From Vibrio sp. CB1-14 (lineage in GTDB: Bacteria > Pseudomonadota > Gammaproteobacteria > Enterobacterales > Vibrionaceae): a stretch of DNA of 64,000 bases. The stretch is taken from assembly GCF_040412085.2 (NCBI RefSeq), contig NZ_CP115921.1:1240001-1304000 (forward strand), in the 5' to 3' direction. The translations under genes and the position numbers were made by a program. This document shows positions 45,693 through 55,306 of the stretch, one piece after another. The number at the start of each line of letters is the position of its first letter. The stretch's first letter is position 1. The notes under the pieces are model-generated. The model did no database searches and was not told the DNA's origin. It worked only from the letters and a program-made list of their open reading frames with translations.

Positions 45693-46757
45693 GTGTTTCG
45701 ACGTTTTTTTAACCGTAGTGCAATCGCAGTTGCGGTTTTATCAACCAGTTTTATTTCACTCCATGCTAACGCTGACCAAGTTCTTGCTTCTGACAATAGT
45801 AAGTCGGTTTCACCATACATTGTGAACGGTAACGTAGCTGATATTGAAGATTATCGCTCTTTTGTATCTTTATTTTCGGATCCGGAGGCCTATACAGATT
45901 ACTCGCTTGAGGGGCCGATTTGTGGTGGCACGTTGCTCAGTCAAGACTATGTATTGACGGCAGCACACTGCTTTTATGGTGACAGCAACTCCGCTCAATG
46001 GAATCAATTATTTACCGTCGCGATAACCAAGTTACAAAATACTGATGAGGCAGGTAGTGCCGAGCGCTTGCGTATCGCAGAGATATATTTACATCCAGAT
46101 TACAGGGATGGAGAGGATTATCTTTGGCGCAATGACATTGCTATTTTGAAGTTAGAAAAGTCGGCACAATTGGGAGAGCCAGTTAGCTACGGATTCTCAA
46201 AAGCGTATCGTTACCAGCCAGCAAGCTTTATAGCAGTCGGGCATGGTGATACTCGCTCAAATGTCGATGATTCTGAGCAACTACTTGAGGTGCCTCTTAA
46301 CTATGTCAGCAATAGCCAATGTATGGCTTTTGGGTTAAGTGGTGTGCGAGATGACTATATCTGTTTTTCTGGCGATTATAGTAACGTGACTGGATTAAAT
46401 GGTGGAACCTGCCAAGGTGATTCGGGAGGTCCGGTATATTGGGAGAACAATGGCAGTTTGGTGCAAATTGGTATCACCAGTTTCGGTCCAGCAGAATGCG
46501 GTGATACAAGCATTCCAGTGACATCGGTTTTTACTGAGGTAGCTCACCATTACGACTGGATAGTAGGTGTACTAGCAGGGCACGAAACTCCAACCTATAC
46601 ACCGACTGAACAAGAGCGCGTAAATTTTGGAGAACGCGTGTCACCAAATTCCAATAAGTCAACTGGAAGCGACGGTGGTGGTGGGAGCTTCCCTTGGATA
46701 TTCACAGCGCTACTTGTCTATGCTGGTTGGTCGAGAAGAAAGCTCACTGATGGTTAG
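45693..46757 (+). CDS. S1-family serine protease with GlyGly-CTERM anchor, copy 1
   Basis: The 354-residue protein has a signal peptide (cleavage near 27) and a chymotrypsin-fold domain with the triad His92 (LTAAHC), Asp148 (RNDIAILKL) and Ser244 (CQGDSGGP). The residue matching chymotrypsin 189 is Gly238, not Asp, so trypsin-like Lys/Arg cleavage is not expected. The C-terminus has a glycine run (328-331), a hydrophobic span (about 333-345) and SRRK, the GlyGly-CTERM signal that rhombosortase processes for surface display after type II secretion. Start is GTG after AAGGAG. A paralogue follows 179 bases downstream. Confidence 0.9.
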   Translation: MFRRFFNRSAIAVAVLSTSFISLHANADQVLASDNSKSVSPYIVNGNVADIEDYRSFVSLFSDPEAYTDYSLEGPICGGTLLSQDYVLTAAHCFYGDSNSAQWNQLFTVAITKLQNTDEAGSAERLRIAEIYLHPDYRDGEDYLWRNDIAILKLEKSAQLGEPVSYGFSKAYRYQPASFIAVGHGDTRSNVDDSEQLLEVPLNYVSNSQCMAFGLSGVRDDYICFSGDYSNVTGLNGGTCQGDSGGPVYWENNGSLVQIGITSFGPAECGDTSIPVTSVFTEVAHHYDWIVGVLAGHETPTYTPTEQERVNFGERVSPNSNKSTGSDGGGGSFPWIFTALLVYAGWSRRKLTDG

Positions 46758-46783
46758 ATTGATTTAAACCCCTTCAGTTGCGA

Positions 46784-46809
46784 CGCCGAGCTATTTGCTC
46801 GGCGTTTTT
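46784..46809 (+). terminator. Terminator between the two protease genes
   Basis: Stem CGCCGAGC / GCTCGGCG with a 5-base loop is followed by TTTTT. The two protease genes are therefore likely separate transcription units. Confidence 0.88.
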
Positions 46810-46936
46810 GATCATCTTTGACTCATTGTTAAGACATACCTAATCGAACCTACGAGATCGTTCGTAACACTCTATACTGAAAGTGAGAGCTAAATCACGT
46901 TAACTCCCACAGATTATTCAGAAAAGGAGATTCCGA

Positions 46937-48040
46937 ATGAATCTAAACGTGAAACGATGGTTGTTTGCATCATTGGTTCTGCCGCTAGGTTTGGTGGCAG
47001 GGTTAGTGCATGCCGAAAGTGATGTTACTCCTGAAGGTGAGGTAGTCCCAAAGGTTGATATCGCCCCAATGATTGTGAATGGCACCAATGCATCGATTTT
47101 AGACTTTCCATCTTTCGTTAGCCTTTTTATTGATTCGTTGGAGTATGACGGACGTTATTCGTCGGGTGCATACTGTGCGGGTACGTTACTCGATAGCCGC
47201 CATGTGATGACTGCGGGACACTGTTTATCGAGTTTTAATAGTTATGATGAAGGTGCCGTGTTCTTTACCAGCGCTGTTGTCGGTCTGGAAAACGAGAACC
47301 AATTTCTTAACGCTGAAAAACAGCGTGCTGAAGCAGTGTTCTTCCACCCGAACTTTGAAAACAACATTACCAAACTGCTCCCCAATGACATTGCAATTAT
47401 TCGTCTAGAGAGCTCTGTGTCGGGGGGGAGCTTAGTTTCACGCGCTACGTCCACAGAGTCGAGTCAATATAGAAGCCGCCTCGCTGCGTTCGTTGCGCTA
47501 GGGCATGGTGACGTGGAAACCGGAGTGAATGGTACCAATATTCTGCAACGTGCAGATCTATTCTGGGTCTCCAATGCTACCTGCGCTAACAATTTTACTA
47601 ACGGCAACTTCCTGACAGATAAACAAATTTGTTTTAGTGGAGCGACTTCAATTGCTAATGGTCTTAAAGCGGGAACATGCCAAGGTGATTCTGGAGGACC
47701 TATCTACTGGAATGATAATGGCGTGTTCAAGCAAGTCGGAATCACCAGTTTTGGCCCTGCCGAGTGCGGTGATGCGACTTCAGCAGTGACCGCGGCATAT
47801 ACTGAAATTGCGGATTACGCAGGCTGGATTGATAGTGTGCTGAGTGGTCAGCAAGTACCCACTCTGATAGTGACTGAGCAAGATCGCATCGAATATTTAG
47901 AAGCGAACGGCCGCGTTATTCTTCAGGGTGGAACAGTGAACTCTGGCGGTGGTGACGGAGGCGGTGGTGGCGCTTGGTCTTGGCTGCTGTCGTTGAGTCT
48001 GATAAGCCTTGGTTGGCTACGCAGACGAGTGTTTGCATGA
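46937..48040 (+). CDS. S1-family serine protease with GlyGly-CTERM anchor, copy 2
   Basis: A 367-residue paralogue of the preceding protease with the same order: signal peptide (cleavage near 26), protease domain with His95 (MTAGHC), Asp151 (PNDIAIIRL) and Ser252 (CQGDSGGP), and a GlyGly-CTERM tail with a glycine run (337-345), span (347-360) and RRR. The primary specificity position is again Gly (246). SFGPAECGD after the active serine is identical in both. AAAAGGAG precedes the ATG. The pair looks like a tandem duplication with much divergence. Secreted or surface-held proteolysis is the likely role. Confidence 0.9.
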   Translation: MNLNVKRWLFASLVLPLGLVAGLVHAESDVTPEGEVVPKVDIAPMIVNGTNASILDFPSFVSLFIDSLEYDGRYSSGAYCAGTLLDSRHVMTAGHCLSSFNSYDEGAVFFTSAVVGLENENQFLNAEKQRAEAVFFHPNFENNITKLLPNDIAIIRLESSVSGGSLVSRATSTESSQYRSRLAAFVALGHGDVETGVNGTNILQRADLFWVSNATCANNFTNGNFLTDKQICFSGATSIANGLKAGTCQGDSGGPIYWNDNGVFKQVGITSFGPAECGDATSAVTAAYTEIADYAGWIDSVLSGQQVPTLIVTEQDRIEYLEANGRVILQGGTVNSGGGDGGGGGAWSWLLSLSLISLGWLRRRVFA

Positions 48041-48043
48041 GAT

Positions 48044-48070
48044 TAAAAAAAGCGCTGCTAGTGCAGCGCT
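48044..48070 (-). terminator. Terminator of the fructose operon
   Basis: Stem AGCGCTGC / GCAGCGCT with loop TAGT has, on the minus strand, a run of seven T. It lies 50 bases past the fruA stop and directly after the convergent protease gene. Confidence 0.82.
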
Positions 48071-48119
48071 ATTCGAAATGCCTTATTTAGGGGGTGGCAT
48101 CGTTTAAATCATAGATCTC

Positions 48120-49853
48120 TTAAGCCGCAGCTAGCGTCTTCTTATCCGAGCTGCGTTTTAGGAAGGCATACGTAAAGCCTGTTACCGCAGTACCCGCCGC
48201 AATCGCTACTAGGTACATCAGTACTGGTGAGATTGCACCAGGAATAAGCAGAACGAACAGACCGCCGTGAGGTGCCATTAGTTTCGCGCCAATTAGCATA
48301 GATAGTGCACCCGTTAACGCACCACCAATCATGCATGAAGGGATAACGCGTACAGGATCTTTCGCTGCAAATGGAATAGCACCTTCAGAAATAAAGCACA
48401 TACCAAGTACGAATGACGCTTTGCCTGCTTCACGTTCACCAGCTTCAAACTTATCTTTCGCTAGGAATGTGGCTAGACCCATACCAAGCGCTGGTACCAT
48501 ACCCGCTGCCATGATAGCTGCCATAGGTGCGTACGTTTGAGAAGCCAAAAGACCAACACCGAAGGTGTAAGCGGCTTTGTTCACCGGTCCGCCCAAATCG
48601 AAACACATCATTGCGCCTAGAAGTACGCCTAGTAGAACCGCATTGGCGCTACCCATGTTGTTTAGGAAATCAGTCAGACCCGCCATAATGCCAGATACTG
48701 GGCCGCCAACGATGTAAATCATCACAAGGCCTGTGAACAAGCTAGCTACAAACGGAATGATTAAGATAGGTTTCAACGCCTCCATTGACTGTGGAAGGCT
48801 GACTTTATCGGCAATCAATTTCGCTGAGTAACCTGCTAGGAAACCCGCCACAATACCACCAAGGAAGCCCGCACCTGTAGAGCTTGCTAGCATGCCGCCA
48901 ATAAGACCTGGAGCTAGACCTGGGCGATCTGCAATTGAGAACGCAATGTAGCCTGCTAGTACTGGGATCATCAGAGCAAATGCACTGCCACCACCAATGG
49001 TCATAAGTGCTGCTGCAAGCGTGCCCTCTTCTTTAAACGCTTCGATACCGAATACAAACGACAGCGCGATGATAAGGCCACCAGCAACAACCACAGGAAG
49101 CATGTGAGATACACCGGTCATTAGGTGCTTATACACGCCTTTCTTCTCTTCGGCTGCACCAGACTGACTTGCGCCAGCGGTATGTTTGTAAGGAGACGCG
49201 TCAACAAACGCTTTATTGATCTCTTGTTCGGTCTTTTTAAGAGCAAGGCCAGTACTGGTTTTGTACATTGGTTTGCCGTCAAAACGATCCAGTGGAACTT
49301 CAATATCCGCAGCGATAATAACCAAATCCGCATCGGCAATTTCTTGTGCGGTCAGTTGGTTTTTCGCACCTACAGAACCACGAGTCTCCACTTTAATGGT
49401 GTGACCCATGCGCTTAGCTTCGTCTTCAAGCGCTTCTGCCGCCATGAAGGTGTGCGCCACGCCAGTAGGGCAGGCTGTAATAGCTACGATTTTTTTCGCG
49501 CTGCTTGATGTGTCTGCTGTCGCTGCAACAGTCACACCTTGCTCTAGTTCGGTCGCTTTTTCGATGGCATCAGCAAGGAATGCTTTTGGATCCGATGTGC
49601 AGTCGGAGATGCTCGCTTGATAGACTTTTTTGCCTACAAAGCGCTGAGTATCTACTGGCGCGTTAGCGGCCACAACAATGACATCAGACTCGTTGATTTG
49701 AGCCTCTGTTAGAGTTTGTGTTTCCACCACACTAGAATGACACTCGACATTCGCTTCGTGTTCAAGTGCTTTCGCCGCTTGGTCTAAAAGACCTGCTGCG
49801 ATAATGCTGTTTGCTACGCCACTAGGGCAAGCGGTAATAATTGAAATTTTCAT
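48120..49853 (-). CDS. fruA: PTS fructose transporter EIIB'BC
   Basis: The 577-residue protein has a duplicated EIIB (B' about 1-100 with Cys9 in ITACPSGVANS; B about 120-220 with Cys128 in ITACPTGVAHTFMAAEAL) and a membrane EIIC domain (about 235-570). It phosphorylates fructose to fructose 1-phosphate during import, taking phosphate from FruB. The ATG at 49853 is used because the ten residues before it are not conserved. It is the last gene of fruBKA. Confidence 0.95.
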   Translation of the reverse strand: MKISIITACPSGVANSIIAAGLLDQAAKALEHEANVECHSSVVETQTLTEAQINESDVIVVAANAPVDTQRFVGKKVYQASISDCTSDPKAFLADAIEKATELEQGVTVAATADTSSSAKKIVAITACPTGVAHTFMAAEALEDEAKRMGHTIKVETRGSVGAKNQLTAQEIADADLVIIAADIEVPLDRFDGKPMYKTSTGLALKKTEQEINKAFVDASPYKHTAGASQSGAAEEKKGVYKHLMTGVSHMLPVVVAGGLIIALSFVFGIEAFKEEGTLAAALMTIGGGSAFALMIPVLAGYIAFSIADRPGLAPGLIGGMLASSTGAGFLGGIVAGFLAGYSAKLIADKVSLPQSMEALKPILIIPFVASLFTGLVMIYIVGGPVSGIMAGLTDFLNNMGSANAVLLGVLLGAMMCFDLGGPVNKAAYTFGVGLLASQTYAPMAAIMAAGMVPALGMGLATFLAKDKFEAGEREAGKASFVLGMCFISEGAIPFAAKDPVRVIPSCMIGGALTGALSMLIGAKLMAPHGGLFVLLIPGAISPVLMYLVAIAAGTAVTGFTYAFLKRSSDKKTLAAA

Positions 49854-49909
49854 AGGTTCGACCTTCGTGTCCATTTGCCACAAGAATCTAAGTCAAAGAC
49901 TTAGGTAAA

Positions 49910-50857
49910 TTAGTGGCTAAGCTTTTGTAACTCTATTTTTTGTTGTAGGGATAAAACTTCTTCCACACTCGCAACACCGACGCCAACTTGGCTCACTGCT
50001 AGCGCAGATAAGGCGGTTGCAAAAGAAAGTAATTCTGTTTTCGGCTTAGATTGCATATGGCCCCAACATAGGCCTGCAACGAGCGTGTCACCAGCACCAA
50101 CAGTGCTCACGACTGACATTCTTGGCGGTTTTGCTTGTAGCCATTCACCGTTTTCTAACCACAGCACACCTTCGGCGCCCATTGACACTACAATGTTGGC
50201 AATACCTTTGTCAGAAAGTGATTCGGCGGCTTCTAAACATTGCGCTTGCGTGGTGAGGTGACGGCCAACAAACTGTGATAGCTCCTCATCATTTGGCTTA
50301 ATTAGCCACGGTTTTGAGTCCAGTCCTTTAGCTAGTGCATCGCGACTGCTATCGAACAAGACACGCTTACCGTTTTGCTGCAGATGTGCAATCCAAATCG
50401 CACATTGCTCTGGTGTGATACCGCGTGGCAAACTGCCCGCGAAGACAAAGTAATCGTGCTCTGCCATTAGCTCATTAAGGGTTTGCTCAAATGCGGCGAT
50501 AGCCTTCGCGTCAACCTCAACACCCGGGAAATTGATGTCACTAACGTCGCCGCTTTGTTCGACCAATTTGACGTTGATGCGAGTAGAACCCGCAACGCGA
50601 ACAAATTTGTCTTGCGCGCCCATCTCAGCAAACAGCTGACAGAACAGCTCTTGATTATCGGTACCAAGAAAACCCGTAACCGTGACGTTAGCGCCTAAGT
50701 CGCTAAGTACTTTTGCGACGTTTACGCCTTTACCAGCTGCGTGCAAAGAACCTTGGTTCACTAGGCTGATGGAACCTTTATTCAAAGTCTCTAGACTGCC
50801 AGTGAGATCCAGTGCAGGGTTTAGCGTGATGGTGACGACTTTATTCGTAGTGGTCAT
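49910..50857 (-). CDS. fruK: 1-phosphofructokinase
   Basis: The 315-residue PfkB-family kinase converts fructose 1-phosphate to fructose 1,6-bisphosphate. TITLNPALDLTG at the N-terminus, AAGKGVNVAKVL and the catalytic-site TVGAGDTLVAGL near residue 250 are visible. The ATG at 50857 follows AAGGA. It overlaps no neighbour: fruB ends 10 bases upstream and fruA starts 56 bases downstream, in one operon. Confidence 0.95.
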   Translation of the reverse strand: MTTTNKVVTITLNPALDLTGSLETLNKGSISLVNQGSLHAAGKGVNVAKVLSDLGANVTVTGFLGTDNQELFCQLFAEMGAQDKFVRVAGSTRINVKLVEQSGDVSDINFPGVEVDAKAIAAFEQTLNELMAEHDYFVFAGSLPRGITPEQCAIWIAHLQQNGKRVLFDSSRDALAKGLDSKPWLIKPNDEELSQFVGRHLTTQAQCLEAAESLSDKGIANIVVSMGAEGVLWLENGEWLQAKPPRMSVVSTVGAGDTLVAGLCWGHMQSKPKTELLSFATALSALAVSQVGVGVASVEEVLSLQQKIELQKLSH

Positions 50858-50867
50858 AACAGATTCC

Positions 50868-52001
50868 TTAGCCTTCACCCAGACCCGATGCGATAGCTTT
50901 GCCAATCGCTTCTAATGCTTCTGCAGCATCTGCACCTTCAGCGCTAAACCGAAGCTCGTGGCCGTGTTTTACGCCAAGGGCGATCACTTTCATCAGGCTT
51001 TTCGCGTTCACTGCTTTGCCATCGCCATTTAGGTTAGACACCTTGATAGACGATTCGAATTTCTTCGCTTCCGCCACTAACATGGCGCCAGGGCGAGCAT
51101 GAAGGCCGTGAGCATTTTTGATTTTGAATACAGCAACGTTGCCATCTTCAGCGTCAGCCGCTTGAACATCTTCGCCAGTGAAGAAACCAAGCACTTGTTC
51201 GGTAGAGAGTGACATCAGTTTGTCTTGCTCTTGCTTGAATACCAGTTCAGTAATTTTGTCTAGCATCGGTTGGTGAGCATTGTTGCAAGCGGCAAAAGCA
51301 ATCAGCGCTTGCACTGGTGTTCCATCTAATTCGCATTGGTTGATGGTAGAAACAAATGCCATGCCAGTGCGCGTAACCGCTTTATCACTGCTGACTAGCC
51401 ATAGGCCTTTACCTAGGTGAGTCGGTGACTTGGTGACGAGATCAGCAACAAACTCGGCGCCAGTACCGCCAGTGTTTTTGAGAAGACCGCCCGCAACCGC
51501 TGCCATCTGCACCATGTCACTTGCTGGGAAGTTAAGTTGGATAAGTGAGGCATCAAAGTCAGCTTCTAGCTGAACGTCACCGTTTAGAAGGGCGATGATG
51601 TCTTTTTCGCTTTTCGCTTGCTTAAGTTTTTGCTCAACGCCATCAGCAGATAGGATTTTCGTAAGCTGCTTAAGGATACCTAAGTGTTCGTCAGATTTTG
51701 CCGCAATGCCAATCGCGACATAAGCGATATTGCCATCACCCCAATCTACGCCGTTAGGGAAGTGGTGAACGGCAACACCGGTTTGCTTAACCAGATCACG
51801 GGTATCGGTTGTGCCGTGCGGGATCGCAATGCCATTACCAAGAAACGTTGAGTTTTGGCCTTCGCGATTTAGCATGCCGTCAACGTAACCATATTGCACC
51901 AAACCTTTAGCGGTAAGGTCTGCGGCGATCGCTTTAATAGCATTCAGTTTATTATCGGAGGATTGATTCAGTGTAATCGTGTTCGTGTCGAGTTGAAGCA
52001 T
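50868..52001 (-). CDS. fruB: PTS fructose EIIA-HPr fusion (diphosphoryl transfer protein)
   Basis: The 377-residue protein joins an EIIA-Fru domain (about 1-145, His62 in AIPHGTTDT), a central linker domain (about 155-275) and a C-terminal HPr-like FPr domain (about 288-377, His301 in GLHARPGAM). It matches E. coli FruB in order and length (376). It relays phosphate from enzyme I to FruA. It is the first gene of the operon, and Cra sites lie just upstream. Confidence 0.95.
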   Translation of the reverse strand: MLQLDTNTITLNQSSDNKLNAIKAIAADLTAKGLVQYGYVDGMLNREGQNSTFLGNGIAIPHGTTDTRDLVKQTGVAVHHFPNGVDWGDGNIAYVAIGIAAKSDEHLGILKQLTKILSADGVEQKLKQAKSEKDIIALLNGDVQLEADFDASLIQLNFPASDMVQMAAVAGGLLKNTGGTGAEFVADLVTKSPTHLGKGLWLVSSDKAVTRTGMAFVSTINQCELDGTPVQALIAFAACNNAHQPMLDKITELVFKQEQDKLMSLSTEQVLGFFTGEDVQAADAEDGNVAVFKIKNAHGLHARPGAMLVAEAKKFESSIKVSNLNGDGKAVNAKSLMKVIALGVKHGHELRFSAEGADAAEALEAIGKAIASGLGEG

Positions 52002-52028
52002 AGTTGCTCACCTGTTTAATTCTATTAA

Positions 52029-52040
52029 AGAACCGATTCA
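52029..52040. promoter_or_regulatory. Cra half-matching site near fruB start
   Basis: AGAACCGATTCA matches the Cra core TGAANCGNTTCA except for its first base. It lies 28 bases upstream of fruB. Confidence 0.5.
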
Positions 52041-52073
52041 TGTTGGCTTGATGCTTACTGCTTTAAGCGTAAC

Positions 52074-52085
52074 TGAATCGATTCA
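52074..52085. promoter_or_regulatory. Cra (FruR) box upstream of fruB
   Basis: TGAATCGATTCA is a perfect palindrome and a perfect match to the E. coli Cra consensus, 73 bases before fruB. The 365-base gap 52002-52366 shows no gene. Confidence 0.85.
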
Positions 52086-52261
52086 GCAAAAATCTCAAAA
52101 AAAGTCAGCAAGTCCTTTGCTGTTGTTTTGGTGGACTTAATTACGGTGTTATTACCCGTAATGATGCGTGATTTGTAGCATCAGACTTAGCGCCACCCTT
52201 GGCTATGTTCACTTCCTGTCCATTCTCAGTATGGACTAAGTTTTAAATTTGTGAACTCTGC

Positions 52262-52273
52262 TGAATCCTTTCA
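52262..52273. promoter_or_regulatory. Weak Cra box near the cra promoter
   Basis: TGAATCCTTTCA keeps both outer half sites of the Cra consensus but has CCT in place of the central CGN. It lies 22 bases from the stronger site. Confidence 0.5.
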
Positions 52274-52283
52274 GCTTTTATAC

Positions 52284-52295
52284 TGAACCGATTCA
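52284..52295. promoter_or_regulatory. Cra (FruR) box upstream of cra
   Basis: TGAACCGATTCA, flanked by GC at its right end, matches the Cra consensus. It lies 72 bases before the cra start and points to autoregulation. Confidence 0.8.
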
Positions 52296-52366
52296 GCTTA
52301 TAATTCAATTCATCAGTTAGCTTGGAATTCATTTATATGATCCATCGCACAGAAAAGGATCGAAAC

Positions 52367-53347
52367 ATGACACTCGACGAGATCGCCAAACTGGCAGGGG
52401 TATCGAAAACCACCGCCAGCTACGTTATCAATGGCAAAGCGCAAAAATACAGAATTTCAGAGAAGACTCAGCGCAAAGTCATGGCCGTGGTAGAGGAGCA
52501 CAACTACCGACCGGATCACGCCGCATCATCGCTACGTGCGGGACAGAGCCGTTCATTTGGTTTGATCATCCCAGACCTAGAAAACACCAGTTACGCCCGC
52601 ATTGCCAAGTTGCTTGAGCAGAACTCTCGTAAGGCTGGATTTCAAATATTGATTGGATGTTCCGATGACGATCCGCAAACAGAGAAGCTGGTGGCCGATG
52701 CGTTGATTTCTCGTCGTATTGATGCGTTGTTTGTTGCCAGTGCTATTACCGATGCCAGCGACTACTATCTGCCAGTGCAGCAGCGCGGTACGCCGGTTAT
52801 TGCGATAGACCGAAGCTTGGATGATGAACACTTTAGCTGCGTGATTAGTGAAGATCATGGTGCGGCTTATGAGCTGACTCAGTCGGTATTGGATAGCAAG
52901 GTTGATACCGTTGGCTTAATTGGCGCCTTACCAGAGCTGAATATCTCTCGAGAGCGCCAGTTGGGTTTTGAAACTGCAATCAAAGAAAAGCAGCTTAGCT
53001 CCGTTGTTGCGTATGGCGATCACTTTAATAGTGATGAAGGCAAGCGAGTTTTCATGGAGTGGATAGAGCAGGGCAACGTACCGGATGCATTGGTCACCAC
53101 TTCTTACACCTTACTTGAAGGTGTGCTCGATGTCCTGATTGACAACCCGGATTTGATGGGGAAAGTTAAGATAGGGACTTTTGGTGACAATCGCCTACTC
53201 GATTTTTTACCACTGCGCGTTAATTCGCTTCCGCAGCAGTTTGAACTCATCTGCGATAGTGCGCTTGAGCTAGCACTTAATGCATCGGCTAAACGCTATA
53301 ACCCTGGTGTTGAGCTGATTCCAAGAAAGATTAAGCTAAGAAATTAA
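52367..53347 (+). CDS. cra: Catabolite repressor/activator Cra (FruR)
   Basis: The 326-residue LacI-family regulator has the Cra-type N-terminus MTLDEIAKLAGVSKTTASYV with the YRISEKTQRKVM hinge helix and an effector domain that in E. coli Cra responds to fructose 1-phosphate. The ATG at 52367 follows AAAAGGA; the fifteen upstream codons are not conserved. It is divergent from fruBKA, with Cra boxes on both sides of the gap. In Vibrio this factor controls the fructose operon; a wider role is possible. Confidence 0.93.
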   Translation: MTLDEIAKLAGVSKTTASYVINGKAQKYRISEKTQRKVMAVVEEHNYRPDHAASSLRAGQSRSFGLIIPDLENTSYARIAKLLEQNSRKAGFQILIGCSDDDPQTEKLVADALISRRIDALFVASAITDASDYYLPVQQRGTPVIAIDRSLDDEHFSCVISEDHGAAYELTQSVLDSKVDTVGLIGALPELNISRERQLGFETAIKEKQLSSVVAYGDHFNSDEGKRVFMEWIEQGNVPDALVTTSYTLLEGVLDVLIDNPDLMGKVKIGTFGDNRLLDFLPLRVNSLPQQFELICDSALELALNASAKRYNPGVELIPRKIKLRN

Positions 53348-53352
53348 CCAAA

Positions 53353-53374
53353 AAAGGGAGCCTGTGCTCCCTTT
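53353..53374. terminator. Terminator after cra
   Basis: Stem AAAGGGAGC / GCTCCCTTT with loop CTGT, 5 bases after the cra stop. A bases before the stem on the other strand may let it also serve the convergent lipoprotein gene. Confidence 0.85.
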
Positions 53375-53394
53375 CTACTATTCATTCGTTCTGA

Positions 53395-53574
53395 CTAAAG
53401 CTGCTGCGCGCAGTTGATATCGCCTAATGCGGTACAAATCTCTTTTTCACGCTTAGCGTCTTCTTCCATTTTGGTACCAATTTCTTGGTTATTACGATAT
53501 TCGTTCGACGGAGCACACCCTGCTAGCACTGCTGCTAACGCTATGCCCATTACCACTGCGATTTTCGAATTCAT
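53395..53574 (-). CDS. Small lipoprotein, 59 residues
   Basis: A short gene starts with ATG at 53574, six bases after AAGGAG, and encodes MNSKIAVVMGIALAAVLAGC with a lipobox cysteine at position 20. The mature peptide has 40 residues, is highly charged (KMEEDAKREKE) and ends CTALGDINCAQQL with two cysteines. The signal sequence and strong ribosome binding site make it a convincing gene despite its size. Function unknown; it should be anchored to a membrane in the periplasm. Confidence 0.85.
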   Translation of the reverse strand: MNSKIAVVMGIALAAVLAGCAPSNEYRNNQEIGTKMEEDAKREKEICTALGDINCAQQL

Positions 53575-53694
53575 CGTGAACTCCTTGTTAATTTTTTCAT
53601 AAATTTAACACTGAAGGCGCGCCGAAACTAGACATTTATTGAATGTTTGAGCGCGACTGATGATTTCTTTACCAGTTACAAAAAGCAGTTGGAA

Positions 53695-55140
<1,446 letters not shown>

Positions 55141-55306
55141 TCAATATAGACCTAGTATCCGGCTTAAACAGGAAGATAAAAAGAGCTGGATTTGGTTTAT
55201 AAATTTCCCCAAAAGTAAGCTCTCCTGCTTTGATGAGGTGTTATTGGTGTTTTTTAGTTATTATAAGGAAATTATAGTTTCAATAACTTCCCTATATTCT
55301 AATCTT

